Assembly (NCBI GenBank): GCA_963791145.1
Contig: CAWBRT010000011.1
Coordinates: 682,001 to 746,000, forward strand
Source of the DNA: CAWBRT01 sp963791145
Lineage (GTDB): Bacteria; Acidobacteriota; Terriglobia; Terriglobales; Acidobacteriaceae
DNA length: 64,000 nt
Direction of reading: 5' to 3'
The notes below the pieces were generated by a model, which was not told where the DNA came from, did not search any database, and saw only the letters and a list, made by a program, of their open reading frames with translations. Shown piece after piece: positions 1-9,758 of this stretch (its first letter is position 1; each line of letters opens with the position of its first letter). Position numbers and translations under genes: made by a program.

Positions 1-1
1 G

Positions 2-382
2 AAGGTTCAGCCTGAAGTCAGTTCCTTGGATTTCACTAATGCTCTTACCCTGCAAGGCTTCGTCATCCCGGCGCTATCCACTCGCCGGGTGCACTCGGAG
101 ATGGACTTGGGCGATGGGCAGAGCTTCGCGATCGCCGGACTGGTCGACAACCGCGTGACTCAACAGCTCTCGAAAATACCGGGATCGGGCAGACATCCCC
201 ATCCTCGGCAAGCTGTTCCAGAGCAGTTCGGCAACCAAGAGCCGCTCGAGTTGCTGGTCGTCGTCACGCCGCACATCGTGCAACCGGTTAAGGCCGCGAC
301 CGCGATCAAGAACCCGGTATTCCCGGTTCCGTTCATGCCTCCTTTGGCCGCGGAACCAGCCAAGCCGCCGGCCCAGAAGTAG
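2..382 (+). CDS. cpaC: Tad pilus secretin (CpaC/RcpA), C-terminal part, frame-disturbed
   Basis: This is the C-terminal end of an outer-membrane secretin of the type II/Tad family; the start lies outside the window. The visible frame opens with VQPEVSSLDF and runs through the secretin core LVDNRVTQQLSKIPG to the family's closing LVVVTPHIVQPVKA, then a proline-rich tail. Between about 174 and 250 the frame carries nonsense, but one frame over the expected DIPILGKLFQSSSATKSR is readable, so two compensating indels lie there. Secretins form the channel through which the Flp pilus leaves the cell. It is followed after 53 bases by cpaE, the usual tad order. Identity is firm; whether the scrambled patch is real or a sequence error cannot be told here. 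Confidence 0.85.
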   Translation, partial: KVQPEVSSLDFTNALTLQGFVIPALSTRRVHSEMDLGDGQSFAIAGLVDNRVTQQLSKIPGSGRHPHPRQAVPEQFGNQEPLELLVVVTPHIVQPVKAATAIKNPVFPVPFMPPLAAEPAKPPAQK

Positions 383-435
383 AACATTGGCACGCTCGAG
401 AATCATTCGATCCTAACGGAGTAGGTGTTCAGAAC

Positions 436-1617
436 ATGCTAACAGCGGCAATAGCAAGTGGGGACGCAACCAGTTCGGCGCAGTTGCTGGCCGGCCTGGA
501 ACAAACGGGGTTGCTGAAGTCGATTCGGCAGTGGATGGTACCCGGGGATAAGGCTCCGGATTCGGCCGAGATGTTGCCCGAGGTGGTCTTTTTGGATCTG
601 CCGCGAGACCCGGAGCCATGCTTCCAGTTCGGCGCGCAGCTTCGGCGCATTTCCCCCGGGATCAAGCTGGTGGCATGCTCCGCGTCTTCTCCGCCTACCC
701 CTCAGCTTCTGCTGGAGGCGATGCGGAGCGGCGTGCAGGATTTCCTGCCCAAGCCGGTCGGTCTGAGCGCGCTGAAGGAAATGCTCTCCCGCTTCACGCG
801 CGAGATTGGCGGCCGGTCTCACTCGTCCCAGAGCAAGTTCATTGTGGTCATGGGAACCAAGGGCGGAGTCGGCACCACTACGGTCGCGGTGAACGTAGGG
901 GTTCAGCTCTCCGCCCTGGGAAACAAACGCGCGGTCCTGCTCGATCTGGCATCTCCGCTCGGCAATGCTCACCTGTTGCTGGATCTGCATCCCAGTTTCG
1001 GCCTGCGCGACGCGGTCATGAACCTGGAGCGTCTCGACAGCCATTTCTTTGCCGGCCTGCTGACGCACCACAAGACCGGTTTGGAGTTGCTGGGCGGGGC
1101 CATGCAACCGGAGGAGTGGGACGCCATCCCCATCGCTCCCCTGGAACGCGTGATGAACGTGGCCCAGAACAATTTCGACTATGTGGTGGCGGATATCGGC
1201 TCGCAATTCTCCTCGGACTGGGCCCCGCTGCTGCGGACCGCCGACCACATTCTGGTGGTAGCGGAAGCCAACGTGCCGGCGCTGTGGACCCTGGAACGCC
1301 GCCTGACGGCCCTGAAGGGCTTTGGCGTTGACCAAAACCGCACCCGGTTGATCATCAACCGCTGGCACAAGTCGGATGAAGAAACATTGCGGACCATCCA
1401 GAAGGACCTTAATCGCTCCATATTCATGTCTCTGCCGAATGACTACCGCAAGGTCAGCGCAGCGGTCAACCACGGCGTTCCCCTGAACGGCCACAGTGAC
1501 GCGTTGAGCAGCCGGTACCACCAGCTCGTGGCCAACCTGGTCGGAGTGGAAGTTCAACCTGCCTCGAAAAGAGGCTCTTTCAGCGGACTTTTTTCCTTTT
1601 CCGGAAAGGTGGCATAA
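436..1617 (+). CDS. cpaE: Tad pilus localisation ATPase CpaE/TadZ
   Basis: A 393-residue MinD/ParA-superfamily ATPase that places the Tad secretion machine in the cell. Residues 1-125 resemble a degenerate receiver domain (FLDLP near 52, QDFLPKPV at 101-108). The nucleotide-binding loop KGGVGTTT is at residues 142-149, with the deviant lysine placement typical of this superfamily, followed by VLLDLASPLGN and DYVVADIGS. The C-terminus ends in a serine-rich GSFSGLFSFSG stretch. Its stop (TAA, 1615-1617) abuts the ATG of cpaF, so the two are almost certainly co-transcribed. No Shine-Dalgarno sequence is obvious directly before the ATG at 436; ggag lies about 16 bases upstream. Confidence 0.9.
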   Translation: MLTAAIASGDATSSAQLLAGLEQTGLLKSIRQWMVPGDKAPDSAEMLPEVVFLDLPRDPEPCFQFGAQLRRISPGIKLVACSASSPPTPQLLLEAMRSGVQDFLPKPVGLSALKEMLSRFTREIGGRSHSSQSKFIVVMGTKGGVGTTTVAVNVGVQLSALGNKRAVLLDLASPLGNAHLLLDLHPSFGLRDAVMNLERLDSHFFAGLLTHHKTGLELLGGAMQPEEWDAIPIAPLERVMNVAQNNFDYVVADIGSQFSSDWAPLLRTADHILVVAEANVPALWTLERRLTALKGFGVDQNRTRLIINRWHKSDEETLRTIQKDLNRSIFMSLPNDYRKVSAAVNHGVPLNGHSDALSSRYHQLVANLVGVEVQPASKRGSFSGLFSFSGKVA

Positions 1618-2915
<1,298 letters not shown>

Positions 2916-2988
2916 GAGCGGGATCGAGGGTTTGCCGACAAGTGGGTTCGGGTCCTGTTCGACCTGAGATATCGCAAAGGAGTTGGAA

Positions 2989-3961
2989 ATGGCGCTGTTG
3001 ATCGCGATTGTTACGTTTCTGGCCGTTGCCGGAATCGTCCTCTTCATCGCCCTGCTGGCCTCTAAGGAGAGCAAACAGGAGGTGATCAGCCGCCGCCTGG
3101 AAGGGGTACGCAAGGCGGAACGGCGCGGGAACACCTCCGCCGGGCTGAAGCTGCTGCGCGACGAGATGCTCAGCAGCGTTCCTCTGATCAACCGCTGGTT
3201 GTCGCAACGGGCGTGGGCCATGCGCTTCCGGAACTTCCTGACGACAGGCCGGGATGAACATCAAGCCCGCCAAGTTCCTTCTGGTCTGTGGCGTGTTTGG
3301 ATGCGCCGCCTACGCGCTGGCGGCCAATATGATTCCGAAATTTCCCGGAGCGGCTATCCCCGCCGGCGTGGCGGCCAGCATGCTGCCGTTCGTCTTCGTG
3401 ACCGTCAAGCGGCGGCGGCGCCTGCATAAATTCGAAGAACACTTCCCCGAAGCCCTCGACCTGCTTGGGCGGGCGGTGCGCGCGGGGCACGCCTTCACGA
3501 CAGGACTGGAGATGATCGGCAAGGAGTGTCCCGAGCCGATCGCCGGCGAGTTCCGCCAGACCTTCGATGAGCAGAACTTCGGCCTGCCATTGCGCGACAC
3601 GCTGCTCAATCTGACGGAAAGAGTTCCCCTGGTCGACGTTCGCTTCTTCGTCACCGCTCTGATGGTGCAGAGGGAGACAGGCGGAAACCTGGCGGAGATC
3701 CTCGACGGACTGTCGCGCGTGATCCGCGACCGTTTCCGCATCCAGCGCGAAGTGCGGGTGAAAACGGCGCAGGGAAGGCTGACGGCCGGCATCCTCATTG
3801 CCCTGCCTCCAGCCATGATGTTCATGCTCAGCGTTATCAACCCGGGATACATTCGGGTGCTGCTGGAAGATCCCAGGGGGCCGATGATCCTGGGGGCGGC
3901 GGCGCTAAGCCAGTTGATCGGCTCAACATTGATTTGGAAGATCATTCACATCGAGATTTAG
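2989..3961 (+). CDS. tadB: Tad pilus inner-membrane platform protein TadB, frameshifted
   Basis: Type II secretion F-domain membrane protein. The N-terminal piece (2989-3250) has a membrane segment LLIAIVTFLAVAGIVLFIAL and a basic cytoplasmic stretch; the remainder (from about 3245 in another frame) contains two further membrane segments, the F domain FEEHFPEALDLLGRAVRAGH and a C-terminal membrane pair. An extra base near 3244 (reading ctg-a-cgacag) separates the pieces; removing it gives LRQAGMNIKPAKF, typical TadB. The ATG at 2989 is chosen over TTG 2983 because aggag lies six bases upstream. It forms the membrane base of the pilus machine with TadC, which follows after 18 bases. Confidence 0.85.
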
Positions 3962-3979
3962 GAAAGCAGGGGAGACGAT

Positions 3980-4900
3980 ATGGTGTGGACCATCACAGCG
4001 GTCACGTTCTTCGCCGTCATGGGAATTTCGGCGGCGTTGCTCTACGCTTTCCTGCCGAAACAGGTGGGCGTGGCGGGACGCGTGTCGCGCTTTCTGAATC
4101 CTGTGGCGGTGGAAGTGGACGAAAAGCCCGCCTTTCGGGAAAAACAGAAGGCGCGGATCAGCGCCAGCCTGGCTTCGGTCGGCAAGTATCTGCCAACGAG
4201 TCCGGTCAAGTATTCGTCTTCGCAACTCCTTCTGCTGCGGGCGGGATACCGCCGGCCGACGGCCATCATGGCCTTGCGCGGAGTCAAGGTGCTGATGCCC
4301 ATCGCGCTTGTCACCCTGGCCATCGTCACCGGGTTCTATCAGAAAAGCCCGTACCTGATCCCGGCGGCGGCGGCCGTTGCCGGCTATATTCTGCCGGACT
4401 TCTGGCTTAACTTCCGGGTTCGCAGGCGTCAACGCCAGATGCAGAAGGGCTTACCCGATTGCCTGGACCTGCTGGTGATCTGCGTGGAAGCGGGCCTCGG
4501 CCTGGATCAGGCGCTGATGCGGGTGTCGCAGGAGTTGCGCATCGCCCACCGCCAGCTCAGCGATGAGCTGCAAATGGTGAACCTGGAAATGCGCGTCGGC
4601 AAGACCCGGCTGGAGGCGCTGCGCGAACTGGCGCGGCGAACCGGAATGGAAGACATCCAGGCGCTGGTCGCCATGCTGATCCAGACAGACCGGTTCGGCA
4701 CCAGCGTGGCGCAGTCGCTTCGCGTGCACGCCGACGACCTGCGCCTGAAACGGCGCCAGCGGGCCGAAGAGGCGGGCGCCAAGACGTCGGTAAAGATGGT
4801 TCCGCCCCTGGTGTTCTTCATCTTCCCGGCGCTGCTGATTGTCGTTCTGGGTCCCGCGGTAATTTCTTTGATCAACCAGTTAGGCCCGGCGCTGAAGTAA
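3980..4900 (+). CDS. tadC: Tad pilus inner-membrane platform protein TadC
   Basis: A 306-residue intact F-domain membrane protein, partner of TadB. It has an N-terminal membrane segment (about residues 2-23), two more near 100-145, the F domain beginning LPDCLDLLVICVEAGLGLDQAL, and a final hydrophobic segment PPLVFFIFPALLIVVLGPAV. The start has a good Shine-Dalgarno (agggga) before ATG 3980. Its length fits the family. It is the only platform gene in this locus without a frame break. No pilin (flp), prepilin peptidase, TadD or TadE/F genes follow within the window; they may lie upstream of the window or elsewhere. Confidence 0.92.
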   Translation: MVWTITAVTFFAVMGISAALLYAFLPKQVGVAGRVSRFLNPVAVEVDEKPAFREKQKARISASLASVGKYLPTSPVKYSSSQLLLLRAGYRRPTAIMALRGVKVLMPIALVTLAIVTGFYQKSPYLIPAAAAVAGYILPDFWLNFRVRRRQRQMQKGLPDCLDLLVICVEAGLGLDQALMRVSQELRIAHRQLSDELQMVNLEMRVGKTRLEALRELARRTGMEDIQALVAMLIQTDRFGTSVAQSLRVHADDLRLKRRQRAEEAGAKTSVKMVPPLVFFIFPALLIVVLGPAVISLINQLGPALK

Positions 4901-4954
4901 GCAAGAAACTTTCCGGCGCGGCCTTGGGCCGGCCGGGAATTCAAGGAGAAAGAT

Positions 4955-5053
4955 ATGGACAACGTAATGATATTCCGGATCGTGACAGGCGTACTGGCAG
5001 CGGTGGTTCTGGGGATCATCGTGATGCGCCGCAAACACAAGGAAATCGGGTAG
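4955..5053 (+). CDS. 32-residue single-membrane-span peptide of unknown function
   Basis: A very short reading frame with a strong Shine-Dalgarno (aaggaga, about 7 bases before the ATG). The product is one predicted membrane helix (residues about 6-24, IFRIVTGVLAAVVLGIIVM) followed by a basic tail RRKHKEIG. Its position between tadC and the DUF192 gene, 54 bases after tadC, suggests it is translated with the tad operon. It does not look like an Flp pilin: no prepilin cleavage motif with Glu+5 and Tyr+6 is seen. Function unknown; the good ribosome site and the positive-inside layout argue that it is real. Confidence 0.55.
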   Translation: MDNVMIFRIVTGVLAAVVLGIIVMRRKHKEIG

Positions 5054-5106
5054 TCGGGCTGGGCGCAGCGGAAACGATCAGCATTCGAGAAGGTGTGGTG
5101 GTCCCC

Positions 5107-5634
5107 ATGGTGAATGGAATGCATGACCGCTTTGTTTATGTCTATAACAAAACCCGGGAGACGTTTGTCGGCACCGAGGTGACCGTCGCGGACAATTATC
5201 TGCGCCGGCTCGTGGGGCTGCTGGGGAAAACGAAGCGGTGGGCGCAGTCCGGACGCGGTCTCTGGATTGTGCCGTGCCGCGGCGTCCACACCATCGGGAT
5301 GATGTTTCCGCTCGACCTGATCTTTCTAGACCGGGAGAAGCAAGTGGTCCGCGTGGAAGAGTATGTGCGCCCCTTCCGTGTCTCGTCCGTGTCGCTGAAG
5401 TCTCATAGTGTGCTGGAGTTGCCCGCGCACACCATCTACCGCACGGGAACCCGCGAGGGTGATCGCCTGGAAATTGCCTGGTTACAAAGAGCAGGAACCC
5501 CGGATAAGCCCTCGTTGGCCAGGATCGGCGCCGAGAGCGACTACGCCTTCGGGCGTCCGCCGGAGATCAATCCGTACGGTTGTGGTAATAACGCCCCGAG
5601 CGACGGACCCGCCACTCTGGACAAAGCTGGGTAA
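5107..5634 (+). CDS. DUF192 family protein
   Basis: A 175-residue protein whose core GLWIVPCRGVHTIGMMFPLDLIFLD matches the DUF192 fold, small secreted or cytosolic beta proteins often encoded beside tad/type IV pilus genes and of unknown biochemical role. The frame is open further upstream (from 4924), but that part overlaps the small peptide gene and has no family similarity, so ATG 5107 is preferred; gagaagg lies about 11 bases before it. The C-terminal 45 residues (after EIAWLQ) are low in recognisable structure. It is the last gene before the terminator at 5670, so it closes the tad operon. Confidence 0.7.
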   Translation: MVNGMHDRFVYVYNKTRETFVGTEVTVADNYLRRLVGLLGKTKRWAQSGRGLWIVPCRGVHTIGMMFPLDLIFLDREKQVVRVEEYVRPFRVSSVSLKSHSVLELPAHTIYRTGTREGDRLEIAWLQRAGTPDKPSLARIGAESDYAFGRPPEINPYGCGNNAPSDGPATLDKAG

Positions 5635-5669
5635 GGTAAGGGTGGTCCCGTCAAGCGCGAGGCGCTTCT

Positions 5670-5703
5670 ATCCCCGACAGCTCATGCTGCCGGGGATTTT
5701 TTT
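5670..5703 (+). terminator. Rho-independent terminator of the tad operon
   Basis: The stem atccccg (5670-5676) pairs with cggggat (5691-5697), extended inward by cagc/gctg across a one-base mismatch, with a short loop, then seven T residues (5697-5703). It lies 36 bases after the DUF192 stop and points along the plus strand. Confidence 0.85.
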
Positions 5704-5735
5704 GCCAGGGCGGACTGAAGGCCGATCAGTATCTT

Positions 5736-5826
5736 AGAGCGAATTCAAAGTAGACGTACCCTTCGCTATCACCGCCGGACTGACGCCCGGCTACTGCACG
5801 AGGTATACCTTCCGCGAACCGGGTCT
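5736..5826. repeat. Dispersed repeat B, copy 1
   Basis: About 90 bases from 'agagcgaattc' through 'gtacccttcgctatca', 'gcccggctac' and 'gaggtataccttccgcgaa'. It is closely matched by copies at 8208-8310 and 35824-35906. The gtaccc and ggtata arms can partly pair. It fills the gap between the tad terminator and the stop of the oppositely oriented oxidoreductase gene. Confidence 0.75.
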
Positions 5827-7646
5827 CAGGCGATCCCGAGTTCCGCCAACTTGCCGGGAGTTGGTATTCCGTTCTCGTCCCAGCCGCGCGTTGCATAATA
5901 CTCATCCAGCATCAGAGGCAGGTTGGGAACGTGGTTGGCGGAATTGCCGGCGGTAAACGGTTCGTGGGTAAAGCGGCGCGGAAGGGTGTCGTCGGCCCGG
6001 GACACGCCGCAGGAAACATTCAATAGCCGCTTCAGGTTGAAGCTTCTTTCGCCGGCCTGCAGTAACTCCGCCGTGTCCATGTCCCAGCCGGTAACGCAGT
6101 TCATCCAGCTAACCACGGTCGGCATGTCGATCGCCGACATGGCAAGCGAGCAGAATTTCAAGCTGTTGGACAGCTCCGCATAGTTCTGCGCGATGGCCGC
6201 CATTCTTCCCTTGCCTTCGTCCGCCAGACGATCCAGCGGCTTGGGGTAGCCAAGGCCCGGCATAGGGTTGCGCTCCAGCGTATGCGTGCCCCCGCGGTGG
6301 CAGGCTCCGCGATGCATGGTGGCATAGGAGATGGCCAGACTGGAAAGCGCCCGCGGATCATGGTACGGCGGCTCCAGCCCCTTGACGTGCATGGCGAATT
6401 TTTCCGCCTCCGGACCAAGCTGCCGGGCCGCTCTGCGGATTCCGCCTTGCATCATTTCTCCCACGCCTTCGCCGGCAGCAATTTGCCGGACCAGCGTCAG
6501 CACCGCCTCGCCGTTGCCGAACTCCAGCTTCGGCCCGTTCGCGGGACTCTTGATCAGCCCCTTGCTGACCGCCTCAAAAACAAAAGACACACAGTTGGCG
6601 GTGGAAATCGTGTCCATGCCCAGCCGGTTGCAGAGGTCATTAGCCTGGATAATGGTGTCCCAATCGAATATCCCGCATTGCGGACCGAAGCCGCCGATCG
6701 TCTCGTACTCCAGGGGCGCGGGTTTGCCCTCGTTCGGCCCGCCGGGAACACGTACTTCCTTGCCGCAGCCGATGGTACACGGCGGGCAATGATACTTGCC
6801 GACGGCATACTTCTCCATCATGCTTTCCGCGCTCAGGCATTCGGCGAGTTTGCCGCAATCGCCATTCGTCCAGTTCCAGCCTGAAAGGTCGCCGAGCACG
6901 GCATTGCCCACGGTTCCGCCTGGAGTGCCGAACTTGCGCGGACGAGCAATCTTTTCCAGCATGTAAGGAGTAATCCCGCGGATGCTCTCGATCAGCTCTT
7001 TCGGGCGCGCCACCGGAATGCGCGACGTGCCGTCGGCTACCACGGCCTTGAGGTTCTTGGAGCCTATCACCGCGCCGAGACCGCAGCGTCCCGCGGCCCT
7101 GGCGTGCAATCCCTCGCTCATGACGGCCGCCAGCGGCATCATGCGCTCGCCCGCCGGACCGATACAAACGATGGCCGCTTTGTTGCCGTACTTGGCCGTG
7201 AGGATATCGAAGGTATCGACGGTATCTTTTCCCCACACCGGCTCGGCGGAGACCACCGCGATTTTGCCGTCAAGAACAGTCAGCACCGAAGGCGACGGCG
7301 CTTTGCCAGTGATAGCGATGGCGTCGAAGCCGGCGGACTTGAGAGCAATCCCGAACCTTCCTCCGCTATCGGCCTCGCCCCAGATTCCCGTCAGCGGTGA
7401 CTTGGCGATTACGGCGTAGCGGCCGGAGGTGGGAACATTCGCCCCAGTCAGCGGACCCGCGGCAAAGATGAGCACGTTTTCGGGTCCCAGAGGATCGATC
7501 TTATGAAAGGGAAACCGCCGCATAAGGTAGGCTGCCAGCGCCGTTCCCCCAAGATGCTTTCTCCTGATCTCTTCCGTGAGCTCCTCCACCTCCAACTTGC
7601 CGGTGGAGAGATCAATCCACGCCAGTTTTCCCATGTAGCCACCCAT
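5826..7646 (-). CDS. Tungsten-dependent aldehyde:ferredoxin oxidoreductase family enzyme
   Basis: A 606-residue AOR-family protein, the usual size. These cytosolic enzymes hold a tungsten bis-pterin centre and one [4Fe-4S] cluster and oxidise aldehydes to acids with ferredoxin. Cluster ligands are visible as Cys287, Cys290 and Cys294 (YHCPPCTIGC) and a fourth, Cys499 (SLKFCSLA). The N-terminal pterin-binding domain starts MGKLAWIDLSTGKLEVEE. ATG 7646 is chosen because ggagg sits six bases upstream. A MoaD/ThiS-like gene lies just upstream on the same strand, a common pairing for AORs and linked to metallopterin making. The true aldehyde substrate cannot be read from sequence; the neighbouring decarboxylase-like TPP enzyme could supply one. 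Confidence 0.88.
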   Translation of the reverse strand: MGGYMGKLAWIDLSTGKLEVEELTEEIRRKHLGGTALAAYLMRRFPFHKIDPLGPENVLIFAAGPLTGANVPTSGRYAVIAKSPLTGIWGEADSGGRFGIALKSAGFDAIAITGKAPSPSVLTVLDGKIAVVSAEPVWGKDTVDTFDILTAKYGNKAAIVCIGPAGERMMPLAAVMSEGLHARAAGRCGLGAVIGSKNLKAVVADGTSRIPVARPKELIESIRGITPYMLEKIARPRKFGTPGGTVGNAVLGDLSGWNWTNGDCGKLAECLSAESMMEKYAVGKYHCPPCTIGCGKEVRVPGGPNEGKPAPLEYETIGGFGPQCGIFDWDTIIQANDLCNRLGMDTISTANCVSFVFEAVSKGLIKSPANGPKLEFGNGEAVLTLVRQIAAGEGVGEMMQGGIRRAARQLGPEAEKFAMHVKGLEPPYHDPRALSSLAISYATMHRGACHRGGTHTLERNPMPGLGYPKPLDRLADEGKGRMAAIAQNYAELSNSLKFCSLAMSAIDMPTVVSWMNCVTGWDMDTAELLQAGERSFNLKRLLNVSCGVSRADDTLPRRFTHEPFTAGNSANHVPNLPLMLDEYYATRGWDENGIPTPGKLAELGIA

Positions 7647-7780
7647 CTAGGTCCTCCACTCACAAACTATGATCCGCGGCAGCGCGCCAAGCTCACCGTG
7701 TCAAATCGTCATCCTCAGCTCAATCCGAATAGACCTGGCCGAAAGCCGGTTCAGCGCAGAGGCCTCTCCAGCGGCCTTGA

Positions 7781-8053
7781 TCAGCCGCCTGAGATCGGAG
7801 TCACCAGAGTCAGCACTTCACCAGGATGGATCATTGAATCCGGCTGCTCGATCCTGCCATCCCGCACAACCAGCAAGTATTCTTCAAAATCGTCCGCATG
7901 GCTCATATATTTTGAAAATAACGGGTATTTGTCTTCTAAATGAGCCACGATCGAACGCACTGCCAGCCCGCTATCGCAAGGGACAACAACTTCAGCGGCT
8001 CCCAGCAAAGTGGAAATATGCCCGAAAGCCTTGATGGTCACACCTGTAGGCAT
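7781..8053 (-). CDS. MoaD/ThiS-type ubiquitin-like sulfur carrier
   Basis: About 90 residues with the beta-grasp pattern (VTIKAFGHISTLLG ... EVLTLVTPISGG) and the C-terminal Gly-Gly that is adenylated and thiocarboxylated in this family. Such proteins donate sulfur to molybdopterin or, next to AOR genes, probably to the tungsten pterin cofactor. The frame is open to 8092 with a GTG start, but the fold begins at MPTGVTIKAF, so ATG 8053 is used; neither start has a strong ribosome site. It precedes the AOR gene by 134 bases on the same strand. Confidence 0.75.
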   Translation of the reverse strand: MPTGVTIKAFGHISTLLGAAEVVVPCDSGLAVRSIVAHLEDKYPLFSKYMSHADDFEEYLLVVRDGRIEQPDSMIHPGEVLTLVTPISGG

Positions 8054-8363
8054 AAGGCTTAGTTCACTGCAGAGCGGCTCCATTTTCGGCACACTAATAT
8101 CTGGCGCATTGCCAGTGCAGAGCTGTGCGGTTGCCCACTCCGGTACTCTCTAGTTTACCGCACCCACACAACACTGGACGGGGCCGCCTGGAGCAGCCCC
8201 GCAGAGTTTAGAGCGGATTCGAAGCGGGCGTACCCTTCGCTATCAACGCCGGTCCCGCCCTGCGGGAGCCCGGCTACCGCACGGGGTATACCTTCCGCGA
8301 GTCTGGTTTCGCCCCGGCAAGGTCACATAGCGGCGACTGCCAGGCGCCGCCAGATCAAGCGAC
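8054..8363. other. Intergenic region holding repeat B
   Basis: There is no convincing gene in these 310 bases. The region separates the MFS gene stop from the MoaD-like start and contains repeat B copy 2 (8208-8310). A promoter for the MoaD-AOR pair should lie between about 8060 and 8200, but no clear -35/-10 stands out. Confidence 0.5.
8208..8310. repeat. Dispersed repeat B, copy 2
   Basis: Same order of blocks as copy 1: 'agagcggattcgaag', 'gtacccttcgctatca', an inner hairpin (ccgccctgcgggag), 'gcccggctaccgcac' and 'ggtataccttccgcgag'. It sits downstream of the MFS gene on that gene's strand. Confidence 0.75.
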
Positions 8364-9705
8364 TTACTTTGCCAATGCCTTGGCGTCTTCGCCGAAAGCC
8401 AGAGGCTTGCGGGTCATGGTCAACGAGGTGATCGCTCCAAAGAACAGCAGGCAGCCGGCCAGAATGAACGCGCTGTTGAAGCTGCCAGTTGCCCTGACGA
8501 TGTAACCGGTCAGAGGGGCCGCCAAGAATCCCACGGCGTTTCCGCCGAGGATTTGGAATCCGAGCGCAGTGGCCGCCATGCTGGGATCCCACACCAGGTC
8601 GTTGCACATGGCTATGTTCAAGGTGAGCGCGCTGGAGATGCAGGTCAGCGCCACGGCGATCAGCACGACCACCACCCATTGGTTGCTGACCAGGTTGGTC
8701 ACCAGAACAACGCTGGAGAGCAGAATGAAAACGATCAGCAGCTGGCGCCGCTTGCCCTGCTTCACCGCCTCTGCGGTCAGAATGCTGTCGCTCAGTTTGC
8801 CGATCAGAATGCCGAAGACCACGGACAGCAGGTAAGGCATGGCGGTGAACCAGCTGGCCTTCATCAGATCCATGTGGCGTTCGCGCACCAGGTAGGAAGG
8901 CAGCCAGGCGAGGAACAGGTACATGGTGTAGGCGCAGCATCCCTGGGTGATGAACTGTCCCCACATTGTCATGCGGCTAGCCAGCAGCAAGAATGCGCCT
9001 TTGGTCGGCGGCTTCGTGGGCGCCCCCTTCGGCGCTGCGCCGGTCTGGGAGAGGAGATAATTGCGCTCGTCCTCTTTCAGCCAGGTGCACTCGGCGGGCG
9101 GCTTAAAGAATGCGAACCAGAGAATTGCCCAGGAAATACCGATGGCGCCGGTAACCATGAACGATACACGCCATCCGGTGTGCAAGATCAGCCAGGCGAC
9201 GAAGGGCGCGGACAGGGCGGGACCGGCGAAGGTACCGGCGTTGAAGATGGCCGTGGCCAAGCCACGCTCGCTGGCCGGGAACCACTGCCGCACGACCTTG
9301 CCGCAGATGGGGAACGAGGCCGCTTCTCCGACACCCAGCCCAAGGCGGGCAGCCAGCATGCTCCCGAAGCCCACGGCCCCACCCGAAGCCATTCCGCCCA
9401 AGGACCAGAGCACCATGGAAACGGTGCCCACCTTGCGGCTGCCATAGCGGTCCGTGAGGCCTCCGAAGGGAATCAGGAAGATCATGTAGCTGAACAGATA
9501 GCAGGTGAAGATCCAGCCCATGGTTGCGGCGTCCCACCCGAATGTCTTGGCAATGGTGGGGGCGGCAACCGAGAGGTTGATCCGGTCCATGTAGTTGATG
9601 AACATGTTGAAGAAGAGGAAGAGCGATGATCCAGAAGCGCCTGCCGGTCCAAATCGAACCGACGGGGGCCGAAATCTTGGTCGCGGTGGAAGTATCAGTG
9701 GCCAT
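8364..9705 (-). CDS. MFS transporter (ACS/phthalate-permease type), frameshifted near the 5' end
   Basis: A 12-helix major facilitator carrier resembling anion:cation symporters for organic acids. It shows the signature NYMDRINLSVAAP in helix 1, the loop GGLTDRYGSRK between helices 2 and 3, and ERGLATAIFNAG. ATG 9705 (MATDTSTATK, with aaagg seven bases upstream) gives a proper N-terminus, but that frame runs out of family sequence near 9627 at ALPLLQHV. A missing base there restores ALFLFFNMFINYMDRI. It follows the maleate-isomerase-like gene by about 53 bases on the same strand and probably imports the substrate used by that gene pair. The substrate is unknown but probably carboxylate. Confidence 0.83.
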
Positions 9706-9758
9706 AGATAACCTTTCGTTTTGCTCAACTGAGAGCAGACGTTCGATCCCCCTGCGCC

